DNA of 64,000 nucleotides from Luidia sarsii (taxonomy: Eukaryota; Echinodermata; Asteroidea; Paxillosida; Luidiidae): positions 13,560,774 to 13,624,773 of the forward strand of contig OX465103.1 in NCBI GenBank assembly GCA_949987565.1, in the 5' to 3' direction. This document shows, in pieces, positions 54,301 to 64,000 of the stretch. How positions within the stretch are numbered: position 1 is the first letter of the stretch; each line of letters starts with the position of its first letter. The notes beneath the pieces are model-generated. The model searched no databases and was not told the DNA's origin. It saw only the letters and a program-made list of their open reading frames with translations. Both the position numbers and the translations under genes were made by a program.

Positions 54301-57300
54301 GGGGGGGACTAAATAACGCCCGAACGCGGTTGGTGTTCCACTCTGCTTGTCATTCGGCTTATAGGGGTGCTCATATTTACCCACAACGCATCGTTAGTAC
54401 CAAAAACAAACTGAGAGCAACTTAAATATGTATTGTTTCTTTGAGACCACAATCCACGGTAAAAAGGTGGATTTTTCGAACTAAAAAATGACATCCAAAA
54501 TACTCAGCTGCTGTATTGAGCACCCCTCCCATTCATAATGGAATAGTCCATGCTGCCACATCACAGGTCGCCGCGGCGGGCCGCGATGGGCCCTGTGTGC
54601 GCCGGGCCAGGGACTACTCCATATTCATTCGACCATTAACATAACAATTAGAGGGGATCTTTTAATGAGCAAGGGGGCCAACTGAGCGCCGCGCTGCGCC
54701 GCGATTTTAATCCGGGAGGTGGGCCGCGGGGGGACGCGCCGCACTGCGCCGCGGTGGGTCGCGTCGCGCCGATAAAAATCTTTTTGACATGGTACCTTAC
54801 AAAGAACCATATCCATTTGTACAGGTAACGGCTTGCCGGTAGGCCAGTCGGTCAGATAGAGCTGGCTCATTTATTGAACGTTTGTTTTAAACTTCATGAA
54901 AGAAAATCATATCGCTTGGTGCTCACCCACGGGATTAAAAACCGGAGTTTGAGCAAAAGACTCTGGAAAACCTTGCGGCAAATTATAGTAGAGAATATGG
55001 GCAGCGATTAAACTAAGGCTTAAACTTAGTATTAATATATTTGCTTTCATACCTTCCACTGACCTGTCCTGTATGGTAATACTGAAGGTTGCCATCAGTG
55101 CACTACCATCGGGTATAACACTCGTCCAATACTTCCGACTCCCCTCAGGTTTCTGCGCACCATGAAGATCTCTTGTCGCAGGCCACCGGCATTGAAACTC
55201 TGGAGGGCGTGCTTCAGATGATGAACACGAGAATTGAGTCCTTGCAATCTGCAGTGGAGAGGTCAGATTTTGGCTCGGAATTTTTGATTAACAACTTATG
55301 GTTTGTGTTTTCTTTCAAACTAACAAGAAGGCAAGATTTGGAAGAGTGTATGTGTGTGTGTGAGAGTGTATGGGTGAGAGGAGGCAAACAGCCTGGTTGC
55401 TCACTTCAACATCTTAACTGGGAGAACCAAGTCAGCCAGACCAGAGGATCACCCTCCGTGGAAGTATCTGTTGAGCAAACTCGGGGTGGTCACCATAATA
55501 CGATGGGCCAGGGGTAGCAGTGGCGACCCAAGCTCCTTGACAGCTAGGCTAACAACCCGCCTCTGCATCCGATCCAACAAGGACAAGTGACAGTCAGATG
55601 CACCATTTACGCAGTGGATGTGCTATGTTGGGGTTCCATGGGCCACAGATTGGATGGAGAATGGGTCTAAAAACACAGCAAAGTTTTCCATACCGTACAT
55701 GTAGGATGAATAGGTTTGCGGAGACACCATGTAAATTCTCTTTTGTGAGTAAGTGTGGTTCTGAAAAGAACCGGAGGAACTCGACCTTTCGAACAGTATA
55801 CTCTGCTCGTCTTCAGGAGAAAAAAAGAGAATTTACATGGTGTCTCCGCAAACCTATTTCTCCTGATATTCTCACCATGCAAACCTTCAAAACTCACTGT
55901 ACATGTAGCGGTACTGTAGAAGCATACACTATCCTGTGCAAGGAAGCATCCTCAACAGCCCTATGCACATGCTACTGTGCTATTGTATTAATGTTCACAT
56001 TTCCATGCACGATTCTGACCCCTGAGATGACAACTTCTGGAGTGAAATACCTGAGGTGGCCCACCAAATGTGTGAGGTGGGCCGCCTCAGTTTGATATGC
56101 AGGGGAAACACTGGTACAATATGTTTGCTGGGTTCGGGGCACAGAACCAAAGCATGTTTGAATCAAGTTTGTTCCTCAGCTTTGTCGAAGCACCTGTCCA
56201 GTCACCTGTTCCCTTTATTGACTGATTTTTTTGGTGTATTTTCCTTATAACAGGATTCGGACTAAGATTGTCGAGCCTTATACCAAAATCGTCACTAGGA
56301 CTGCCCAGCTGAGGAGGCTTCAGGTTTGTGTTTGACCCCTGACTGCCCAATTCCTCCCCCAAAAAAATCTGAAAACGTCTGTGCAGGGTTGTTTTTAAAC
56401 AATGTGCCATTTAAAATGCTCACTAAACAGTCGAGAACAATAAATACCTGTGCAATAAACCAATAAGGTTTGTGGTAGGCAGAAACGAGTTTTTGTACAG
56501 TTGTGTAAAACATGGACAGTAGTGGTGACCGGATTTGGAAGGCCTGGCACATAGCAACACCACTGGCACTCCAAAGTCAGAGGTCTCAGGGGAAAAGGAA
56601 ATACTGAATGAGAACTTTTGAAAAAATTTCGAAAAATGACAAAGAAACTTGGACTGGACCGGACTTGGACTGGACTTTGACAAGAGACCTCTGTTGTTGT
56701 TTTTTTTTGGGGGGAGGATGCCAGTCAGAAGCATTCAACCAATAAATGACATAGGAATCACGATAGGGATCTCCAGGGATCACGCCCCCCCCCCCCACTG
56801 TCATTCAGAAGATTCAAACAACCAACTGATGTTTTCTTCACCAAATTTCAAAATTAGTTGTTATTTTTTTTTTCTTAATGATTCTTCAGGAGGCCTGTGA
56901 CCTGCTTCGACGGATCATCAGGATCCTCTATCTGAGCAAGAGGCTGCACAGCCAGCTCCAAGGAGGGGTTCGGGAGATCACCAAGGCAGCCCAGTGCCTG
57001 AACGAATTGGGTAGGCGGGACAAAAGATTGGCTGGTCATTCATCTAGTTCGTCCATTCTTGTCGAGTTTCCTCAAGTGATGATTCTGATTTGCATTCCAC
57101 CATTCTTCAATTAGAATAGAACAGATTTTGGTTGGCAAGCTGCTGACTTTTTGTGTCGAAGCAAATTGGAGTGCTTAAGCAGCTCTACGAAATCAGCCCA
57201 TGGTCACCGTAGTCAGACGGCGAGAGATATCACCGCTGCGCTAGTTCCATCAGAGAGAGCTGCACGAGTGCGAAAATCTTTCAGCCAAGATTTTTTTGTA

Positions 57301-60300
57301 TCGGTTTAGATTATCTGTATCACGGCGTGGACCTGAAAGGAGTGGACGTGATCGAGCAGGACACGCTGTTCATCCGCAAGGCCCGGCGGGACGTGGAGAG
57401 ACAGGCCCAGAAGATGCTTCACCAAGGCATGGAGACACAGGTATCGGAGTCTGTCAACACCAGGCCTTCCTCCTGGCAGTTAGATTCTCTTAGTTGTTGC
57501 GTGTACCAGTGCTCCTTCCCATCTGAGCTATCCAGCCCTTAGATGGTGGCCTCCAAAAAAGTAAAGTTTTTTTTTCGGGGATGGGGGCAAGCTCAACGAA
57601 AAGCATGTCGGCAAAAGTGAAGTCCAGATGCCCTGTCAAGCATAGCTCAGAGCTCCCATAAAGTGATAACACAACATTGGTCGAGGTCAAAGAATAGCAT
57701 CCATACGTTGTCTGATCCAACATATGCATGAAATAGCACACCTGTGAAAATTTTAGCTCAATCCGCCGACCGAGTCTCGAGAAAATCGTGTGAACCGCTT
57801 CATTTGTTTCGTTAAAGTACAGCATTCAACTCCGTACTGCTCCGAAAAAATAGTATAGATCTCGGTGAGACGTAAACGATTTCTTTTACTTATTTCTCCC
57901 AAAATACAACATTTTAGGCAGAAATATTTCAGTGAGAGGTTTCTACTATAACCATCTTCAAACTATAAGTTTCATGTAAATCTGTGAACATTTCTGTTTT
58001 TTCGATCTTACCAATGTTGTGTAGGGGCTTTAAGAAAACGCAACCCCCGACCCCCAACCATCATCTTCCTTTTCTCTCTGCCTCCCCCACCCCCTCAGAA
58101 CCAGACGCAAGTGGCCACCTCCCTGCAGGTTTTCCACAACCTGGGCTGCCTGCGGGAGACGGTCCAGCGCATCGTCCAGGAGACTCAGTCCGCCGTCAAG
58201 AAGAACATCCAGGAGGCGCTGGCCGTGCAGACGCCCAACCAGTCGCAGTTCCAGCCAGGCAGAGGTGAGAAGCTCGTCGTTTGAGCCGCGTAGCGGCCGA
58301 CCGCAAAGTGCCTCCGACTCCTGTCTGTCTTCGGCAAAGCTTGGCAGTGACGTCTTGTTGCCACAAGTTGTCAGTAGGTGCATTTCCACCAGCACGAAAG
58401 AGCACGATTCACTTTTCGATTTTAGAAGCACGATTCGAAGATCAATCATTGCTCTTCATGCGTAATCGCTAAAATTGCAATTCAAATTGCAATCCTAAGC
58501 ACATATCTTCTCGCCATTTTTCAGTAACAGGACAATTATTTGTCAGGCACTGTGTGTGTGAACGCTACCAAAAAAAGAGAAAATCAATAAGTTATATCCC
58601 ACAATACATTGAGCACAGATGAACATCCATCGTCACCACAACCTGCTGTTTATCTCCACTGAATATTCTGCTATCACACAGACTTGCATCCCGTTTGGTG
58701 AAGTAATGTACCAGAGCATGAATGTGGGTTTTGTTGGTAGTCGTCGAGTCTTCAATGTTTAGGATCCACCCCCACTCTAATTTTTGTGGTTCTCTCACCG
58801 CCCCCCCCCCCTAGGTGGGCCAGGACGAGCATCCATGCCCACCACAGGCAACACGGCCACATTCAGAGCAACTCTGTGGACCAATCTATCCAAACTGATG
58901 GACCAAATACATGCGTCATGTGGACAGGTAAGGACAAAGTCGGCTGAATGCAGGCACTGTGGTTCACTGAATGGTCCACTGTGTGCACTCTGAATAGGGT
59001 CATTACATCCACACAGTCCCTGATATCAGTCTGTTGAATGCAGGCACTGTGGTTCACTGACAGACCCACTGTGTGCACTCTGAATAGGGTCATTACATCC
59101 ACACAGTCCCTGATATCAGTCTGTTGAATGCAGGCACTGTGGTTTACTGAATGGTCCACTGTGTGCACTCTGAATAGGGTCATTGCATCCACACAGTCCC
59201 TGGTATCAGTCAGCTGAATGCAGGCACTGTGGTTCACTGAATGACCCACTGTGTGCACTCTGAATAGGGTCATTACATTCACACAGTCCCTGATATCAGT
59301 CTGTTGAATGCAGGCACTGTGGTTTACTGAATGGTCCACTGTGTGCACTCTGAATAGGGTCATTGCATCCACACAGTCCCTGGTATCAGTCAGCTGAATG
59401 CAGGCACTGTGGTTCACTGAATGACCCACTGTGTGCACTCTGAATAGGGTCATTACATCCACACAGTCCCTGATATCAGTCTGTTGAATGCAGGCACTGT
59501 GGTTTACTGAATGGCCCACTGTGTGCACTCTGAATAGGGTCATTACATCCACACAGTCCCTGATATCAGTCTGTTGAATGCAGGCACTGTGGTTTACTGA
59601 ATGGCCCATTGGCACTGTGTGCACTCTGAATAGGGTCATTACATCCACACAGTCCCTGATATCAGTCTGTTGAATGCAGGCACTGTGGTTTACTGAATGG
59701 CCCATTGGCACTGTGTGCACTCTGAATAGCGTAATTTCATCCACACAGTCCCTGATATCAGTCTGTTGAATGCAGGCACTGTGGTTTACTCAATGGCCCA
59801 TTGGCACTGTGTGCACTCTGAATAGGGTAATTTCATCCACACAGTCCCTGATATCAGTCTGTTGAATGCAGGAACTGTTTCAATGAATGGTCCACTGTGT
59901 GCCCTGTGAATATATGGTCACTGTATGCACGCAGTCCTTGATATCAGTCAGCTGAATGCAGGCACTGTGGTTTACGGAATGGCCCACTGTGTGCCCTGTG
60001 AATATATGGTCACTGTATCCACACAGTCCTTGATATCAGTCAGCTGAATGCAGGCACTGTGGTTCACTGAATGACCCACTGTGTGCACTCTGAATAGGGT
60101 AATTTCATCCACACAGTCCCTGATATCAGTCTGTTGAATGCAGGCACTGTGGTTTACTGAATGGCCCATTGGCACTGTGTGCACTCTGAATAGGATAATT
60201 TCATCCACACAGTCCCTGATATCAGTCTGTTGAATGCAGGAACTGTTTCAATGAATGGTCCACTGTGTGCCCTGTGAATATATGGTCACTGTATGCACGC

Positions 60301-63300
60301 AGTCCTTGATATCAGTCTGTTGAATGCAGGCACTGTGGTTTACGGAATGACCCACTGTGTGCCCTGTGAATATATGGTCACTGTATCCACACAGTCCTTG
60401 ATATCAGTCAGCTGAATGCAGGCACTGTGTTTCACTGAATGACCCACTGTGTGCCCTGTGAATATATGGTCACTGTATCCACACAGTCCTTGATATCAGT
60501 CAGCTGAATGCAGGCACTGTGGTTTACGGAATGGCCCACTGTGTGCCCTGTGAATATATGGTCACTGTATCCACACAGTCCTTGATATCAGTCAGCTGAA
60601 TGCAGGCACTGTGGTTTACGGAATGGCCCACTGTGTGCCCTGTGAATATATGGTCACTGTATCCACACAGTCCTTGATATCAGTCAGCTGAATGCAGGCC
60701 CTTGGGTAAGCATTTTTCTTGGTTCTTCCCTCTATGTTAGGTGCAACATCTGCAGAAGGTCCTCTCCAAGAAGAGAGATCCTGTGACTCATGTCTGCTTC
60801 ATGGAGGAACTCACCAAGGTACTGACAAGGGAAAAAAAATTGTTTAAAAATATCCGTCATTTTTCTCTTAATTTGCTTGACTGAAAAAAGTGTTCCCTGA
60901 ACTGCTGTAGGGTCTCTTGTCAAAAAGATCATCGGTTGAGTGCCGGTTGAATTCATCCGACCGATAAAATTTCCCCCGATAGAAAGCCGATTGTACTGGA
61001 CTCTGGGGTGAAAAATACATGATGCCTATCCGGTGGAAACAACATTGGACGGGTCAAATCATCTGATACCCAACCGATGGTCTTTTTGACAAGAGTCCTA
61101 GCCTGGTTTACAGCAATTGGTTGTTTGCATCTGAATGAAAGCGAGGATGTGATCCGTGAAGATATACAGCAGTTAATGGTTAAATGCTTCTGCCTGGTGC
61201 CTCCACCCCAGCAAAGACAAGTTGAATGTTTGGGAAGGCCACCTTTTAAGGGCTGGATAGCTCAGATGGTAAGAGGGCTGGTATGCAAAACCAGATGTTT
61301 CAGGCTCAAATACCGGTCCACTCAAAGTTTTTGTTGCTATTTTCTGAAAGTTTTCATTTTTCAACGGTTCTGCTCAGGAGGGACAAATGAATATCATGGA
61401 GTCCTTCTGGAAGTCACTGACGTCGACCCTGAAAGGGGAGTTTGCTGACACTGCTAATGGTAAGCAGAGTAGAATACCAGCTTCACCCTCTGGCATAGCC
61501 TCAATTATCACACACAAAAATGGGACACCAGTTTTCCATACATGTGTACGGGCAATGGTTTCAAATACCAGAATAACAGTTTCATATGGGGCACCCGTCT
61601 CAAATACTGGGATACCAGTTTCACCCAGTGGGGTACCAGTTTCACACATGGGTTGCAGGTTTCAAAAATCAGGATACCAGTTTCATTCACTGGATACCGG
61701 TTTCACAAACTGAGATACCAGTTTCTCACATGGGTTACCGGCTTCCAAAACAGGGTTACCAGTGTAACAACTTAAACACAACTTTTGACTTAATGTGTGA
61801 GCTGTTTAGTGACAGCATGCCGGTTTTGAAATAGCCTTCTAATATGAGTTTTCTCCCATTTACCTGGGTTTTTTTTTTGGCCCAGCATCCACATTTGTTC
61901 GGCAGGCCTTTGAAGGGGAGTATCCCAAGCTGCTCCGCCTCTTCAATGAGCTGTGGAAACGCCTCCAGCAGTTTGGTCTGACCACACTCCCGGGGGTTGG
62001 GGCCGGGGATGCCTCCTACCTGGCCCCGCCCAAGATGGAGTCCTTCGCGGAGCGAGACGTCGAGGCGGAGAGGTGGGTGGAGGATGAGGGCGGAGGAGGA
62101 GGGGAGAGGGGGAGGGGGTGGTCGGTGTGAAGTGTGACTGTCCTGTGACCTTGATTTATCCTCCGGTCCTAAGCAGGACCTTTCCCAAAGTCAAAATGAC
62201 AAGGACATTAAGACATAGGAAGAGAGAGAGGGGCAATAGGATATTATTATTATTATTATTATTTTATTCATGCTATTCAATTTACAACACATACTAGATG
62301 GGCAAGGGATAGACAAAAGCAAAAACAATTGCTGTGGCCAGAGACCTGTCACTCTGCATCGAGCTGTGAATATAAACTATGAAGTAAATTAATATAAATA
62401 AAATAAATAAATAAAGTATAAATTAATTTAAAAATAATTATTTGAAAAAAATAATGCTTAATTGAAAAAGGTCACAGTGAATAGTTGGATAGATTAAGAG
62501 GAGAGAATATAGTTCCTAAGAGTAGCAAGAAAAGATGAAAAGGGCTGTAAAACAATACCATTGTGAATATTTTCAGACAGATCAGACCAGAGTCGAGGAA
62601 AAACATGATAAATGCAGGGATTGGGTCCTAGCTTGGACGACGGAAAGAAAAAGACAGAGTTAGTCTGGTAGACAGACCAGGGTGCAGTGTGTAGTGTCAC
62701 TGTTGTCTGACCTTGATTTACCCACCATTTTTAGCTTCCCCAAAGTCAAAATGATGAGGACATGAACAGATAGGAAGGGACAGAGACAATAGGATTTAGG
62801 ATATGGATGACAGAAAAAAAAAACAGGACAAAAGAGGAATTCTGGTCTAAAAGCAGGTTTTGAGGGTTACTCCATTGGCTGAGCATTACCTGATCTCTTC
62901 CTTGTTTGTTTAATGTATTGCTTTCCTGTGGTCTTCAGTGAGTTCAGCTCAGAGAAGGCCCTCAAGGAGTCGCTGTCCACCTTCGAGAACGCCTACCTGA
63001 CGCGGTCGTTGTCCCGGCTGTTTGACCCCATCAACCTGGTCTTCCCCACCGGCGCGTCTAGCCCGCCCTCGGACGACGAGGTGGAGAGCATTGCCAAGAC
63101 AATAGCCAGGTAGGATTGCTCACCCCCCCCCTCTCACCTCCTTCCCGCAAGCCTCAACTCTGTCTCCAATTAGTAGTAGTAAATCCTGGTTAACAATTTT
63201 TTGGTTTTTTTGTGTGGTTTTGATTTTTGTTTCAACAAATGAAAGGAAAATCAACCGGGAAAATAGTTTTCAACATTTTATCGAAGTTGTAAAGAAAATT

Positions 63301-63472
63301 TGACTTTGAAAGTGAGATTAGATCCCAGGACCTCAGGTTTATTATTTCAATCTTTTTTTTCTTTCTCTTCAGCGAGTTGAATGTGGCCAGCGTAGACACG
63401 GGCCTGAGTTTCCTCGTCGCCAAGAATGTAGCCAAAACGGTGAAACTTTATTCCGCCAAGTGCGAGCAACTG
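51330..63472 (+). CDS. COG5: Conserved oligomeric Golgi complex subunit 5 (COG5), 5' part, 13 exons, continues past the window
   Basis: Exons are 51330-51366, 52049-52188, 55149-55261, 56254-56323, 56890-57010, 57310-57440, 58099-58264, 58815-58927, 60741-60818, 61378-61459, 61886-62072, 62939-63109 and 63373-63472. All have GT-AG borders and compatible phases, giving 503 codons. COG5 is a lobe B subunit of the COG tethering complex, acting on the cytosolic face of the Golgi in retrograde vesicle traffic and so in glycosylation. Diagnostic blocks in order are [132 protein letters not shown] and [19 protein letters not shown]. The start is the first ATG (context CAGAATGG) of a 37-nt exon; the N-terminus before DTLQEFL is short compared with vertebrates. 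The last donor (63473, GTGAGT) is followed by intron to the window end. Human COG5 is about 840 residues, so roughly 60% is here. Confidence 0.95.
51560..51850. mobile_element. Palindromic family copy in COG5 intron 1, with inserted sequence
   Basis: It begins with an inverted copy of the tail (GTAAACTGCTCACTGACTAA), then GAGGGCCTGACGCTTCGATCC. The AGCAGGACC part is displaced by about 50 bp of ACTTGCACTTGCAGTTGCA-type repeats. A second GGGATCGAAACGTCAGGC follows at 51,831. Confidence 0.6.
52277..54796. mobile_element. 2.5-kb element with 46-bp TIR and TTA flanks in COG5 intron 2 (PIF/Harbinger-like, non-autonomous)
   Basis: 52,277-52,322 and 54,751-54,796 are inverted repeats with one mismatch (GGCACCATGTCAAAAAGATT..., ending in GC-rich GGCGCGACGCGACCC). 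TTA lies directly outside both ends. Both ends lead into GCGCCGC-rich blocks. The 15-bp ATGGAATAGTCCATG recurs at about 53,248 and 54,538. No transposase frame is visible. TTA duplication suggests PIF/Harbinger, which is inference. Confidence 0.65.
54181..54213 (+). mobile_element. Fragment of the palindromic family
   Basis: ACTTTCGATCCTAGCAGGAC without a matching right arm, inside the larger element of COG5 intron 2. Confidence 0.5.
55712..55855. mobile_element. Second palindromic family, copy 2, in COG5 intron 3
   Basis: Arms 55,712-55,743 and 55,824-55,855 are perfect 32-bp inverted repeats (AGGTTTGCGGAGACACCATG...). On minus the interior reads CTGAAGA, a CGAGCAG/CTGTTCG hairpin and GAAAGGTCGAGTTCC. 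No coding sequence is present. Confidence 0.8.
57494..57556 (-). mobile_element. SINE fragment in COG5 intron 6
   Basis: On minus it reads GGAGGCCACCATCTAAGGG, then CTGGATAGCTCAGATGGG and AGCACTGGTACAC, matching the head-tRNA junction of the SINE family. Confidence 0.65.
57670..58029. mobile_element. TTAA MITE, second close copy, in COG5 intron 6
   Basis: Colinear with 23,942-24,309 at high identity. The left terminus is altered (TGATAACACAACATTGG), while the right terminus is intact (TGTGTAGGGGCT then TTAA). It ends about 70 bp before exon 7. Confidence 0.85.
58940..60705 (+). repeat. About 90-bp minisatellite filling COG5 intron 8
   Basis: The unit is 90 bp (GGTCATTACATCCACACAGT, CCCTGATATCAGTCTGTTGA, ATGCAGGCACTGTGGTTTAC...). 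About 19 copies begin directly after exon 8's donor (GTAAGG at 58,928) and end about 35 bp before exon 9's acceptor. Two sub-types exist: a CTCTGAATAGGGTCATT type on the left and a CCTGTGAATATATGGTCA type on the right. Frames on minus are artefacts. Confidence 0.95.
60908..61100. mobile_element. About 190-bp MITE in COG5 intron 9
   Basis: Left TAGGGTCTCTTGTCAAAAAG and right CTTTTTGACAAGAGTCCTA are inverted, with further inward homology (ATCGGTTG...). It directly abuts the SINE that follows. Confidence 0.7.
61101..61335 (+). mobile_element. tRNA-derived SINE, copy 4, in COG5 intron 9
   Basis: The head (CCTGGTTTACAGCAATTGG, GATATACAGCAGTTAATGG, GCCTCCACCCCAGCAAAG, TTTGGGAAGGCCACC) is followed by GGCTGGATAGCTCAGATGGT and an eroded B box. 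It is the best copy for the head. It ends about 40 bp before exon 10. Confidence 0.75.
61525..61770 (+). repeat. Degenerate short tandem repeat in COG5 intron 10
   Basis: Loosely repeated words ATACCAGTTTCA and CACATGGG at 17-36 bp spacing. Confidence 0.6.
62246..62270 (+). repeat. ATT trinucleotide run in COG5 intron 11
   Basis: About eight ATT units, followed by AT-rich sequence. Confidence 0.85.
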
Positions 63473-64000
63473 GTGAGTGCCATTCCCTCAGAGGAAGCCA
63501 TTCCCTTCACTGAAGAACACGTGTTTCCCACCTGGGAAAAGTGGATGCGAATCGTGATGCGTATCAAAGCGTCACAACTACATGTACGGTTTATGAGACT
63601 GCTACTGTTGCTGATGTCCTCTGGTTGTTGTCCTTCGTCCAACGGATCGGTTAGCAAAGATATAACATGATGTTTGCGACAAGCAGAATGTAAATCAATG
63701 AGGTTTTTGCCCTGCTCGACGTGATAAGCACTAAAGTCCTCAGAATCAGTTACCACGGCTCATCGATGGGAGGTCGACAACTTGAGCCATGTTAACTCTT
63801 CATGGCACACTCCATGTGAGGTTTTCAAAGTCGTGGCATCAGAAGTGTTAGGGCTATTGGAAACCTTGCTTTGCTAACCACTTTGCGCCAGGACCTCCGA
63901 GTGCCTGTGTTGTTGCTACACGTCGGGGCCCTTCCGAATCCGGGCACCACGTTTGTTCCAAGTTTTAAACAGAAAAATCTTTTAAGCCTACCACAAAACA
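63473..64000. other. COG5 intron 13 (start), nothing else recognised
   Basis: After the donor at 63,473 no further COG5 exon appears before the window ends. CCCTGCTCGACGTGATAAGC at 63,708 resembles TCCTGCTCGAAGTAATAAGC at 48,698, so a dispersed repeat fragment is likely. Confidence 0.5.

Noticed and set aside
58863..59744. 293-codon minus-strand repeat protein
   Set aside because: Translation of the 90-bp intronic minisatellite on the strand opposite COG5.
58940..60705. CRISPR or rRNA-like array of 90-bp units
   Set aside because: Contiguous units without spacers, confined to an intron.

Overview
This is a eukaryotic (animal) window. It holds two recognisable genes, both conserved eukaryotic housekeeping genes with spliced exons, set in a region very rich in tandem and interspersed repeats. 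There is no bacterial, organellar or viral gene organisation. The sequence resembles a marine deuterostome, and an echinoderm (starfish or sea urchin type) is my best guess. That rests on abundant TAGGCCTA-type words, dispersed 'GGGCCCAATTTCAT...GCTTAAGCA' repeats, many small hairpin and TIR elements, and the form of the two proteins. The species is inference, not established.

Layout. Positions 1 to about 39,100 contain no gene I can support. About a third of that stretch is tandem repeat, mostly purine-rich on the + strand: GA/GGGAGA arrays, two separate GGCAGGGA-type arrays at 6.3-7.75 kb and 31.1-32.6 kb, a GAA/GAG array at 18.9-19.7 kb, and a 44-bp minisatellite at 25.3-27.1 kb that reappears beside a 200-N assembly gap at 28.5-28.9 kb. 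A CCCCTG/CCTCTG hexamer array (17.2-18.0 kb) has the opposite polarity. Between them lie short mobile elements: a palindromic retroposon-like family, several MITE families, a tRNA-derived SINE family, an element with 91-bp inverted ends around a 31-bp tandem repeat, and one decayed non-LTR reverse transcriptase fragment (about 34.1-34.45 kb).

Positions 39,243-49,618 (minus strand) encode a complete BDP1 (TFIIIB B'' subunit). I reconstruct 10 coding exons whose phases all agree, giving a 1,249-residue protein. Positions 51,330-63,472 (plus strand) encode the first 13 exons (503 residues) of COG5, a subunit of the conserved oligomeric Golgi complex; the rest lies beyond the window. The two genes are head to head with 1.7 kb between start codons, so they may share promoter sequence. 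Their functions (RNA polymerase III initiation and Golgi vesicle tethering) are not directly linked.

The most interesting signal is the palindromic element family with the core TTTCGATCCTAGCAGGACC. Several copies have 9-15 bp target-site duplications, one is 5'-truncated, and all full copies share one 3' tail. This points to retroposition of a hairpin RNA. The arms also carry a hammerhead-ribozyme-like arrangement. Other notable items are two near-perfect long palindromes flanked by 11-bp direct repeats, one of them in the BDP1/COG5 intergenic region.
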